From NCBI GenBank assembly GCA_003220855.1, contig QHTP01000012.1:1-13434 (forward strand): a DNA stretch of 13,434 nt, given 5' to 3'. This document shows, in pieces, positions 4,702-11,837 of this stretch (within the stretch, counting starts at the first letter, position 1; each line of letters begins with the position of its first letter). The position numbers were made by a program, and so were the translations under genes. The DNA comes from Gemmatimonadota bacterium (GTDB taxonomy: Bacteria > Gemmatimonadota > Gemmatimonadetes > Gemmatimonadales > GWC2-71-9). The notes beneath the pieces are model-generated. The model was not told the origin of the DNA. It worked only from the letters and a program-made list of their open reading frames with translations, and ran no database searches.

Positions 4702-7700
4702 ATGTCGCCCCTGCGAACCATCCCGCTCATCACCCGCGTGACCGCCGGGCTCCTGGTCGCGGGGCCGCTCGTCGCTCAAAAGGCAAAACGGGCGCCTCCC
4801 CGTCCGGACTCGACGCGCGAGACACCGGAGCCGAGCGACCCGGCCCTGCGCGCGCTGCACTGGCGGCTGGTGGGGCCGTTCCGGGGCGGGCGGGCCGTGG
4901 CGGTGGCGGGCGATCCCGCGCGGCCGCTCGTCTTCTACTTCGGCGCCGTGGACGGCGGCGTGTGGAAGACCGCCAACGGCGGTGCGACGTGGAGCAACGT
5001 GACCGACGGCCGCGCCGACATCGCCTCGGTGGGGGCGATCGCCGTCGCTCCATCCGACCCCAATGTGATCTACGTGGGCGCGGGCGAAGCCGATTGGCGC
5101 GAGGATCTCACCGATGGCGAGGGCATGTGGCGCTCGACCGATGGCGGCGAGACGTGGCGCCACCTCGGACTCGCGGACACGCGCCACATCGCCGCGGTGC
5201 GGGTGGATCCGGCCAACCCCGACGTCGTGTACGTCGCCGCGATGGGGCACGCCTTCGGGCCCAATCCGACGCGCGGTGTGTTCCGGTCGACCGACGGCGG
5301 CCGGAGCTGGAGCAAGGTGCTGTACGTCGACGATTCGACGGGCGCGATCGACCTGGCCCTGGACGCCAGGAACCCGCGCGTGCTCTACGCCGCCATGTGG
5401 AAGAGCCAACGGTTCCCCTGGGGCTTTGCGGCGGGGGGCGGCAAGAGCGGACTGTGGAAGAGCGGCGACGGCGGCGACACCTGGACCGACATCACGGCGA
5501 GCCGGGGCCTCCCCGCGCGCCCCCTGGGCCGCATCGGGATCGCCGTGTCGCCCGCCAACCCGTCGCGGCTGTGGGCGAGCGTCGAAGGCCCTGCCGCCGA
5601 CTCGAGCGGCGGCATCTTCCGCTCCGACGACGCCGGGGCGAGCTGGGAGCGCGTCAACGCGGACCAGAAGTTCATGGTGCGGCCGTGGTACTTCTCGTCC
5701 GTCGCCGCCGATCCCACGGACGAGAACACCATGTACGTCCTGAACCTGGGGACCTGGCGCTCGGTGGACGGCGGCAAGTCGTTCTCGCGCATCCGCGTCC
5801 CCCACGGTGACTGCCACATCCTGTGGATCGACTCGAAGGATCCGCGCCGCATGATCGAGGGGAACGACGGCGGCGCCACCGTGTCGTTCGATGGCGGCAC
5901 GACGTGGTCCACCGTGAACAACCAGCCTACGGCGCAGTTCTACCACGTCGCGACCGACGACCAATTCCCCTACCGCATATACGGCGCCCAGCAGGACAAC
6001 AGCACCGTCTCGATCCCCACCCGCTCGGACGACGGCGCGATCACGCTACGCGACTGGTACGCCGTGGCGGGCGGCGAGTCGGGTTACATCGCGCCGCAGC
6101 CGGGCGATCCGGGCGTCGTGTTTGCAGGCACCTACATGGGCACGCTGACCCGCTACGACCATCGCACGAGACAGGCCCGCGACGTGTCCGTGTGGCTCAA
6201 CAATTACGACGGCTACGCGGCAGCCGACGTGCCTTACCGGTTCCAGTGGACCTTCCCGATCGTCTTCTCGCCGCACGACCGGAACACGCTGTATGTCACG
6301 GCGCAAAAAGTGCTCAAGACCAGCGACGGCGGCGCCAGCTGGCAGGCGATCAGCCCCGACTTGACCGTTCACGATCCCGCCACGCTCGGCCCTGTGGGCG
6401 GACCGATCACCCGTGACATGACCGGCACGGAGTGGTACGGCACCATCTTCGCCTTCGCCGAATCCCCCGTGAAGGCAGGCGTGCTGTGGGCCGGATCGGA
6501 CGACGGCATGGTCCACCTGTCGCGCGACGGCGGTGCGACGTGGGACGACGTCACCCCCAAGGCCCTGGGCAGGTTCACCCGCGTGAGTCTGCTCGAGCCC
6601 TCCCACTTCGACGCCGCCGTCGCCTATCTCGCCGCCAACCGCTACCAGCAGGACGACTTCGCGCCCTACCTGTTCAAGACGGCGGACTACGGCAAGACGT
6701 GGACGAAAATCGTTACGGGTATTCCGGCGGCCGCATACACACGCGCGATCCGCGAGGATCCGGTGCGACGGGGCTTGCTGTTCGCCGGCACCGAGATCGG
6801 CATCTACCTGACGTTCGACGACGGCGGGCGCTGGCAGCCGCTGCAGCTCAACCTGCCGCGCAGCTCGGTGCGCGACATCGCGGTCCACGGGAGCGACCTG
6901 ATCGTCGCGACGCACGGACGGGCGTTCTGGGTGCTCGACGACATCTCCCCGCTGCGACAGCTCACACCCACGCTCTCGGGCGAGCGCCTGCACCTGTTCG
7001 CGCCCGAGCCGGCGGTGCGCTTTCTCGGCGGTCGGAGCGCCGGACCGACCCCCTCGGCCGGGGAGAACCCCCTTCCGGGCGCGGCCGTGACCTACTGGCT
7101 TCAGCACAAGCCCGCGGGTGACGTCGCCCTCACGTTCCTCGACAGCGCCGGGACCGTGATTCGCACGTATTCGGGCAAGGCCGACTCGAGCGCGAGAGTC
7201 GACAGTGCGACCTACGCGCCGAGCGATTCGGCCGTCCCGGCTCGCGCCGGTACCAACCGCTTCGTCTGGAACCTGCGTGCGCCCGACGCCAAGAAAGCCA
7301 AGGACGTCGTCGTCGACGAGGGGATGATCGAGGGACCCATCGTGCCCCCCGGCCGGTACAGCGTGACAATCACCGTGGCGGGACAGAGCGCCACGCAGCC
7401 GTTCACGGTGGTGCGCGACCCGCGCGTGACCACGTCGCCGGCGGACCTCGCGGCCCAGTACGCCCTCGCACGCCAGATTCACGACCGCATCGACACCCTC
7501 GTGTCCGCGGTGGAGCGGGTGGAGCAGGCCGAGTCGCAGCTCGCGAGCTGGACGGATTGGACGAAGAATCGACCCGAAGGGGCGCGCGTCAAAGCGCAGG
7601 CCGATTCCCTGAAGCGCGGCCTCGAGGCGGTGCGCGCCCGCCTGAGCGAGCCGCACGCGCACGCCGACGAATCCACGCTGCACTGGCCGATCCAGATCTA

Positions 7701-7911
7701 CAACCAGCTTCTGTCGCTCAACGCCATGGTGCAGAGCGCGGACGCGGCGCCGACCCGGCAGGAGCGGGAGGTGTTCGCGGAGCTCTCGGCGCGGCTCGAC
7801 CGGGAGCTCGCGGGGTGGCGCGCCCTCGAGGCGGGCGACCTCGCGGCGTTCAACAAGTTGCTGCGCGACCTCAACGTACCAGCGGTGGGAACCGTGGGGG
7901 AGAAAAGATGA
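4702..7911 (+). CDS. Secreted Vps10/sortilin-like Asp-box (BNR) beta-propeller protein
   Basis: A 1,069-residue exported protein of the large bacterial family often labelled 'glycosyl hydrolase' or 'Vps10 domain', for which no enzyme activity is established. A signal peptide (about 1-25, ending LVA before Gln) is followed by eleven Asp-box motifs of the S/T-x-D-x-G-x-T/S-W type, at about residues 90, 145, 196, 254, 308, 354, 395, 540, 607, 660 and 704; typical copies read STDGGETW and TSDGGASW. The spacing fits one or two many-bladed propellers. After about 760 comes a beta-sandwich-like part (FVWNLRAP, PPGRYSVTITV) and then a charged, helix-rich C-terminus. No conserved neuraminidase Arg triad was identified, so a binding role seems likelier than hydrolysis. 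Its TGA overlaps the receptor ATG as ATGA. ATG 4702 is chosen for its GGAG site. Confidence 0.92.
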   Translation: MSPLRTIPLITRVTAGLLVAGPLVAQKAKRAPPRPDSTRETPEPSDPALRALHWRLVGPFRGGRAVAVAGDPARPLVFYFGAVDGGVWKTANGGATWSNVTDGRADIASVGAIAVAPSDPNVIYVGAGEADWREDLTDGEGMWRSTDGGETWRHLGLADTRHIAAVRVDPANPDVVYVAAMGHAFGPNPTRGVFRSTDGGRSWSKVLYVDDSTGAIDLALDARNPRVLYAAMWKSQRFPWGFAAGGGKSGLWKSGDGGDTWTDITASRGLPARPLGRIGIAVSPANPSRLWASVEGPAADSSGGIFRSDDAGASWERVNADQKFMVRPWYFSSVAADPTDENTMYVLNLGTWRSVDGGKSFSRIRVPHGDCHILWIDSKDPRRMIEGNDGGATVSFDGGTTWSTVNNQPTAQFYHVATDDQFPYRIYGAQQDNSTVSIPTRSDDGAITLRDWYAVAGGESGYIAPQPGDPGVVFAGTYMGTLTRYDHRTRQARDVSVWLNNYDGYAAADVPYRFQWTFPIVFSPHDRNTLYVTAQKVLKTSDGGASWQAISPDLTVHDPATLGPVGGPITRDMTGTEWYGTIFAFAESPVKAGVLWAGSDDGMVHLSRDGGATWDDVTPKALGRFTRVSLLEPSHFDAAVAYLAANRYQQDDFAPYLFKTADYGKTWTKIVTGIPAAAYTRAIREDPVRRGLLFAGTEIGIYLTFDDGGRWQPLQLNLPRSSVRDIAVHGSDLIVATHGRAFWVLDDISPLRQLTPTLSGERLHLFAPEPAVRFLGGRSAGPTPSAGENPLPGAAVTYWLQHKPAGDVALTFLDSAGTVIRTYSGKADSSARVDSATYAPSDSAVPARAGTNRFVWNLRAPDAKKAKDVVVDEGMIEGPIVPPGRYSVTITVAGQSATQPFTVVRDPRVTTSPADLAAQYALARQIHDRIDTLVSAVERVEQAESQLASWTDWTKNRPEGARVKAQADSLKRGLEAVRARLSEPHAHADESTLHWPIQIYNQLLSLNAMVQSADAAPTRQEREVFAELSARLDRELAGWRALEAGDLAAFNKLLRDLNVPAVGTVGEKR
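7896..7902 (+). promoter_or_regulatory. Ribosome binding site of the TonB-dependent receptor
   Basis: GGGGGAG inside the last codons of the Asp-box gene, with 5 nt to the ATG at 7908. It rules out the longer upstream reading of the same frame, which would overlap the preceding gene by some 350 bp. Confidence 0.65.
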
Positions 7912-10220
7912 TCGCACGACTCGACGGGAACCGCCGCACCTCCACCGCCCTCAGCGCGACTGCGCTCGCGTGTGCAGCGACGATGCTTTGCGAAGTCACC
8001 GTCGCGGCGCAGACCATCGCTGGAACGGTGCGGAGTGGGGGCGAGCCGATCGTCGGCGCCGTCGTGCGGGTGCTCGAGCTCGATCGCGTCGTTCGCTCGG
8101 GCGCCCGCGGGCAGTTCGCATTCTCGCACGTTCCCAGCGGTTGGTGCACCGTGTCGGTCGAGGTCGTCGGCTACCTCGCGGCGACGCGCACGGTGCACGT
8201 GCAGGGTGACACGACGACGCTGGTGTTCGACGTGCGGCCATCGGCCTTCGCGCTCGATCCGGTCGTCGTCTCGGCTACCCCCGTCGGGCGAACGGCGAGC
8301 AACGAGTACCAGTCCGCCGCGTCCAGATCGCGGGTCGAGCTATTGAACAGCGCGGGTACGAGTTTCGCCGAGAAGATATCCGACCTCCCCGGCGTAGCGA
8401 CCCGCTTCAACGGAGCCGCGTCGGCCCGGCCGATCCTGAGAGGCCTGGGCGACAACGAAGTGCTGGTGCTCGAGAACGGCCTGCGCACCGGGGACCTCGC
8501 GACGTTCGACCCGGCGCATGCCACGCCGATCGCCGCGGCGGCGATCTCTCGGATCGACATCGTGAGGGGCCCGGCGACGATCTTGTACGGCCCCAACGCA
8601 ATCGGCGGTCTCGTGAACGTGCTCACGGATATCGTCCCGACGGTCGCAGACCGTCCGATCTCCGGCACCGCCGTCGTCGACATCAACTCGGTGAACAATC
8701 AGTACGCCGGGTACGTCAATAGCGTGTTCAGCGGCCCGACCCACGCTTTTCATGTCTCGGCGGGCGGCGTCCACGCCGAGGATATCCGGATTCCCTCCGG
8801 GACCTATGTGGACCCCGCCAGCGGCATGCCGTTCTCACTCGACCGGATGCCGCAGGCATTCGACCGCAGCAGCGAAGTGGGTCTCGGCTATGCCTATCAG
8901 GGAGTTCTGGGCTCGCTCGGCATCGGGGCGAAGCACTACGAAATGAACTACGGCATCCCGGGCGTGCCGCCCAATCCGGATTGGTCGACCGTTCCGCCGA
9001 CCACGTCGCGCATCTCCCAGGACAGGAATACCGTCGAACTTCGGGGGTTCCTGAGCACCGGTGGCTCGTTCATCAGCAACTGGAAGCTGGACGCGAGCTA
9101 CAACGACTACGGACATTCGGAGTTCCCGACCGTCGAAGATTCGGCTGGCGTGTCGGCCCCGCAGGCGAACCATTTCCACAAGCGCGAGTTCAATGGCGTC
9201 TTGCAGGCGCGGCACACGCCCCTGAAGACGGTCACAGGCGCGATCGGGTTGTGGGTCGACGTCCAGGACCTCACCATCGAGGGCGATCAACCGCTCGGCC
9301 CGAACTCGCGGACCACCGGGTTGGCGGCGTACGCGTACGAAGAGTATCACGCTTCGGCCAGGACCCGTCTGCAGGCAGGCCTGCGCTTCGACTACGACAA
9401 GATTCAGACCCGGCCGTATCCGCAGTCGTCCGACTCGGTCTTTCGTACCATCAACGCGTCGCGGCTGGCGAACGCGGTGACCGCGTCACTGGGTGCGATT
9501 CACCGATTCACGGCCAATCTCACGGGCTCCGTCAGCGTCGCACGGTCGTTCCGAGCGCCCACCGTGCAAGAGCTCTTCGCGAACGGGCTCGATGCGGCCA
9601 GCGGTACGTACTCGATCGGCAGCGCGACGCTCGGCCCCGAGACGGGGGTCGGCCTCGATGCCTCGCTGAAGGGCACTTTTGCCGACGCGACGTTCGAGAT
9701 CTCTCCGTACCTGAACACGATCGACCACTACATCTACGCGTTTCTGCGCGGCGATACGATAGAGAACTTTCCCGTCCGGCAGTTCGCCGCGACGCGGGCG
9801 CGCTTGGGGGGGGTGGAAGGAAGCGTCTCTGTCGCGCCCGTCCCGCGCGTCGCCCTGCGGGCGAGCGCCGACTACGTGAACGCGCAGGACACGCAGCGGG
9901 ACGTGCCGCTTCCTTTCACGCCGCCCCTGCGAGCGCTGCTCCGGGGCAGCTACCAGGACGGCAAGTATTTCGGAGTGCTCGCCTGGCGCCTGGCCGCCCG
10001 CCAGGACCGCCTCGGTGATGGAGATACGCCCACGAACGGATATGCCGTGATGGACGTTGGGCTCTCGGTTCGGCTGGTGCAGCACGGCCTGGTGCACAAT
10101 GTCGGCATCCACTGCGACAACGTGTTCAACACCGTGTATCGCGACCACCTTTCGCTTGTCAAGGATTTCTTGCCACAGCCAGGACGGGCGGTGCGTCTCA
10201 CGTACGAGCTGCTGTATTAG
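7908..10220 (+). CDS. TonB-dependent outer-membrane receptor with carboxypeptidase-like N-terminal domain
   Basis: A 770-residue outer-membrane receptor for TonB-powered import. A signal peptide (1-34, ending VAA before Gln) precedes a carboxypeptidase-regulatory-like domain (about 36-110, with IAGTVRSGGEPIVGAVV), a probable TonB box near 117-123 (LDPVVVS), and the plug (about 140-245, with ILRGLGDNEVLVLENGLR and IDIVRGPATILYGPNAIGG). The 22-strand barrel fills the remainder. NYGIPG (347-352), RDHLSLVKDF near 745-754 and PQPGRAVRL recall the ZnuD-like group of metal or heme receptors, but the cargo is not determined by sequence alone; NHFHKREF (421-428) is a candidate surface metal-binding stretch. 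It ends in an aromatic residue, as barrel proteins usually do, although with Tyr rather than Phe. The 4-bp ATGA overlap with the Asp-box gene implies stoichiometric co-expression and probably partnership. Confidence 0.94.
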   Translation: MIARLDGNRRTSTALSATALACAATMLCEVTVAAQTIAGTVRSGGEPIVGAVVRVLELDRVVRSGARGQFAFSHVPSGWCTVSVEVVGYLAATRTVHVQGDTTTLVFDVRPSAFALDPVVVSATPVGRTASNEYQSAASRSRVELLNSAGTSFAEKISDLPGVATRFNGAASARPILRGLGDNEVLVLENGLRTGDLATFDPAHATPIAAAAISRIDIVRGPATILYGPNAIGGLVNVLTDIVPTVADRPISGTAVVDINSVNNQYAGYVNSVFSGPTHAFHVSAGGVHAEDIRIPSGTYVDPASGMPFSLDRMPQAFDRSSEVGLGYAYQGVLGSLGIGAKHYEMNYGIPGVPPNPDWSTVPPTTSRISQDRNTVELRGFLSTGGSFISNWKLDASYNDYGHSEFPTVEDSAGVSAPQANHFHKREFNGVLQARHTPLKTVTGAIGLWVDVQDLTIEGDQPLGPNSRTTGLAAYAYEEYHASARTRLQAGLRFDYDKIQTRPYPQSSDSVFRTINASRLANAVTASLGAIHRFTANLTGSVSVARSFRAPTVQELFANGLDAASGTYSIGSATLGPETGVGLDASLKGTFADATFEISPYLNTIDHYIYAFLRGDTIENFPVRQFAATRARLGGVEGSVSVAPVPRVALRASADYVNAQDTQRDVPLPFTPPLRALLRGSYQDGKYFGVLAWRLAARQDRLGDGDTPTNGYAVMDVGLSVRLVQHGLVHNVGIHCDNVFNTVYRDHLSLVKDFLPQPGRAVRLTYELLY

Positions 10221-10235
10221 CGGGCGGTTCAGGGA

Positions 10236-11783
10236 ATGAGGACGCCTCTCGTCGCTGCCGCCCTGGCACTCGTCACCTCGCCGCGGCTTGCGGCGCAGGG
10301 CTTTCGCCAACGGGACTTCGATGCCTACGTCGCCCGCGGGCTCGACCGGTTGCAGACGCCCGGCGCCGCCATCGCCGTCGTCAAGGACGGCCGCGTGGTG
10401 TTCGCAAAGGGTTACGGCATGCGCGCCCTGGGCGACACGGGACGCGTGGACGCGCACACGCTGTTCCAGATCGCCTCCAACACCAAGGCGTTCACCACCG
10501 CGGCGCTGGCCATCCTCGCGGACGAGGGCAAGCTCTCCTGGGACGATCCGGTCACGAAGTTCCTTCCGGGCTTCGCCCTGTACGATCCGTACGTGACGCG
10601 CGAGCTCACGGTGCGCGACCTGGTCACGCACCGCAGTGGTCTCGGGTTGGGCGCCGGGGATCTCCTGTGGTTCCACTCGAGCTACACCCGAGCCGAGATC
10701 GCCTACCGCATCCGGTTCGCCAGGCCGGCCTCGAGCTTCCGCAGCGCGTACGCCTACGACAACGTGCTGTACATCGTGGCGGGCGAGATCGTCCCGGCCG
10801 TCGCGGCGCTCACGTGGGACGACTTCGTGACGCGGCGCATCTTCCTCCCGCTCGGGATGGCGGAGACGGGCACGACGATCGCGTCCTTCACCTCGAGCCG
10901 CAACGCCGCCGCACCCCACGCGGTGGAGCGCGGCACGCTGCAGATCGTGCCCATCGATTCCGTGGACAACACCGCCCCCGCCGGCGGCATCGTGTCCAAC
11001 GTCACCGATCTCGCGAAATGGCTGATCTGTCGGCTCGACTCGGGACGCTACGCGGGAGGTCGTCTGTTCAGCGAGCGGCAGGCGCGGGAGCTGTGGTCGG
11101 GACAGACGATTCTGCCGATCACCGATCCCGAGCCGCCCCTCGCCGGGCTGCGGCCGAGCTTTGCCGAGTACGCCCTGGGGTGGCGGCTGCGCGACTACCG
11201 GGGGCGTAAGCTCGTGACGCACACCGGCGGCTTGGCCGGGATGTCCTCGCAAATCACGCTGGTGCCGTCCGAAAAGCTCGGGATCGTGATCCTGACGAAC
11301 TCCGAGGCGGACCTGATGGCGGCCCTCAGCTATCGTCTGCTCGACGACTTTCTGGGCGCGGGCCCGCGCACCGACTGGGTGGCCGCGTTCGTGCGGGCGG
11401 CGCAGCTCGACCGCGCGCGGGCCGATTCGACCGTCCGCGCGAACCGCGCCGCGCGCGATTCGCTGTCGAAGCCGTCGCTGCCGCTGGAGCGCTACGCCGG
11501 CCGGTACCACGACGAGCTGTACGGCGACGCGGGCGTGGCGCTGGAAGGCGGGCGACTCGTGCTCCGCTTCGGACGCTCGCCTGCGTTCGTCGGAGATCTC
11601 GAGCACTGGCAGTACGACACGTTCATAGCGCGCTGGCGCGCGCCGCACCTCGAGGATGCGTACGTCGCGTTCGCCCTGAACCCCGACGGATCGATCGACC
11701 GCTTCCGGATGGCGGCCGTCTCGCCGGTCGCTGATTTCAGCTTCGACTACCAGGACCTCGAATTTCGGCCGTTGAAACCGTAG
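10236..11783 (+). CDS. Exported serine hydrolase, class C beta-lactamase/DD-peptidase-like, with DUF3471-like tail
   Basis: A 515-residue periplasmic or secreted serine hydrolase of the beta-lactamase/PBP4*-type superfamily. A short signal peptide (1-20, ending LAA before Gln) is followed by the catalytic domain: S81-x-x-K84 (SNTK), Y174-x-N176 (YDN) and H329-T-G-G (the KTG-equivalent). Residues from about 415 match the DUF3471 type beta-barrel tail (LERYAGRYHDELYG). This combination is typical of esterase or D-amino-peptidase-like members and not of clinical beta-lactamases, so it should not be read as a resistance gene. It begins 15 bp after the receptor stop; AGGGA directly abuts the ATG, too close for an ideal site, so GGGCGG at 10221-10226 may serve. 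Co-transcription with the receptor suggests it processes the captured ligand or a cell-wall peptide (inference). Confidence 0.92.
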   Translation: MRTPLVAAALALVTSPRLAAQGFRQRDFDAYVARGLDRLQTPGAAIAVVKDGRVVFAKGYGMRALGDTGRVDAHTLFQIASNTKAFTTAALAILADEGKLSWDDPVTKFLPGFALYDPYVTRELTVRDLVTHRSGLGLGAGDLLWFHSSYTRAEIAYRIRFARPASSFRSAYAYDNVLYIVAGEIVPAVAALTWDDFVTRRIFLPLGMAETGTTIASFTSSRNAAAPHAVERGTLQIVPIDSVDNTAPAGGIVSNVTDLAKWLICRLDSGRYAGGRLFSERQARELWSGQTILPITDPEPPLAGLRPSFAEYALGWRLRDYRGRKLVTHTGGLAGMSSQITLVPSEKLGIVILTNSEADLMAALSYRLLDDFLGAGPRTDWVAAFVRAAQLDRARADSTVRANRAARDSLSKPSLPLERYAGRYHDELYGDAGVALEGGRLVLRFGRSPAFVGDLEHWQYDTFIARWRAPHLEDAYVAFALNPDGSIDRFRMAAVSPVADFSFDYQDLEFRPLKP

Positions 11784-11784
11784 T

Positions 11785-11810
11785 GGCGCTCCACGGTTGT
11801 GCGGGGCGCC
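11785..11810 (+). terminator. Hairpin after the serine hydrolase gene, weak terminator candidate
   Basis: GGCGCTCC (11785-11792) and GGGGCGCC (11803-11810) form an 8-bp stem with one G-U wobble and a 10-nt loop, one base after the hydrolase stop codon. No clear T-run follows (the sequence goes on GGGTCGTGAC), so termination would be partial or Rho-assisted. It may lower expression of the downstream membrane gene relative to the receptor and hydrolase. Confidence 0.33.
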
Positions 11811-11837
11811 GGGTCGTGACGATCTTGTAAGCGTCCG

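Noticed and set aside
4032..5810. Plus-strand open frame of about 592 codons across the dehydrogenase start and the Asp-box gene
   Set aside because: Arg-rich low-complexity translation out of frame with the real genes.
4234..5964. Minus-strand open frame of about 576 codons spanning the divergent gap and the Asp-box gene
   Set aside because: Shadow frame: no motif, and it runs antisense through the acidic gene and through the signal peptide and first Asp-boxes of the real gene.
7557..7907. N-terminal extension of the TonB receptor frame
   Set aside because: It would overlap the Asp-box gene by some 350 bp and place 117 Arg-rich residues ahead of a normal signal peptide. The ATG at 7908 has a good GGAG site and an ATGA overlap.
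4702..7911. Asp-box protein as a true glycosyl hydrolase (sialidase)
   Set aside because: Asp-boxes are structural; I could not identify the Arg triad, Tyr/Glu pair and Asp of sialidases in the expected order.
6046..7917. Long minus-strand open frame (about 620 codons) opposite the Asp-box gene
   Set aside because: Low-complexity Arg/His/Val-rich translation and full overlap with a gene carrying eleven recognisable motifs.
9486..11648. Long minus-strand open frame (about 720 codons) opposite the receptor and hydrolase
   Set aside because: It is the antisense shadow of two well-supported genes in GC-rich DNA. Its translation is Arg/Gly/Val-rich with no domain, signal or membrane pattern.
10236..11783. 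Serine hydrolase as an antibiotic-resistance beta-lactamase
   Set aside because: The C-terminal DUF3471-like tail, HTGG instead of KTG/KSG and the operon context point to a general esterase or peptidase-type member of the superfamily.
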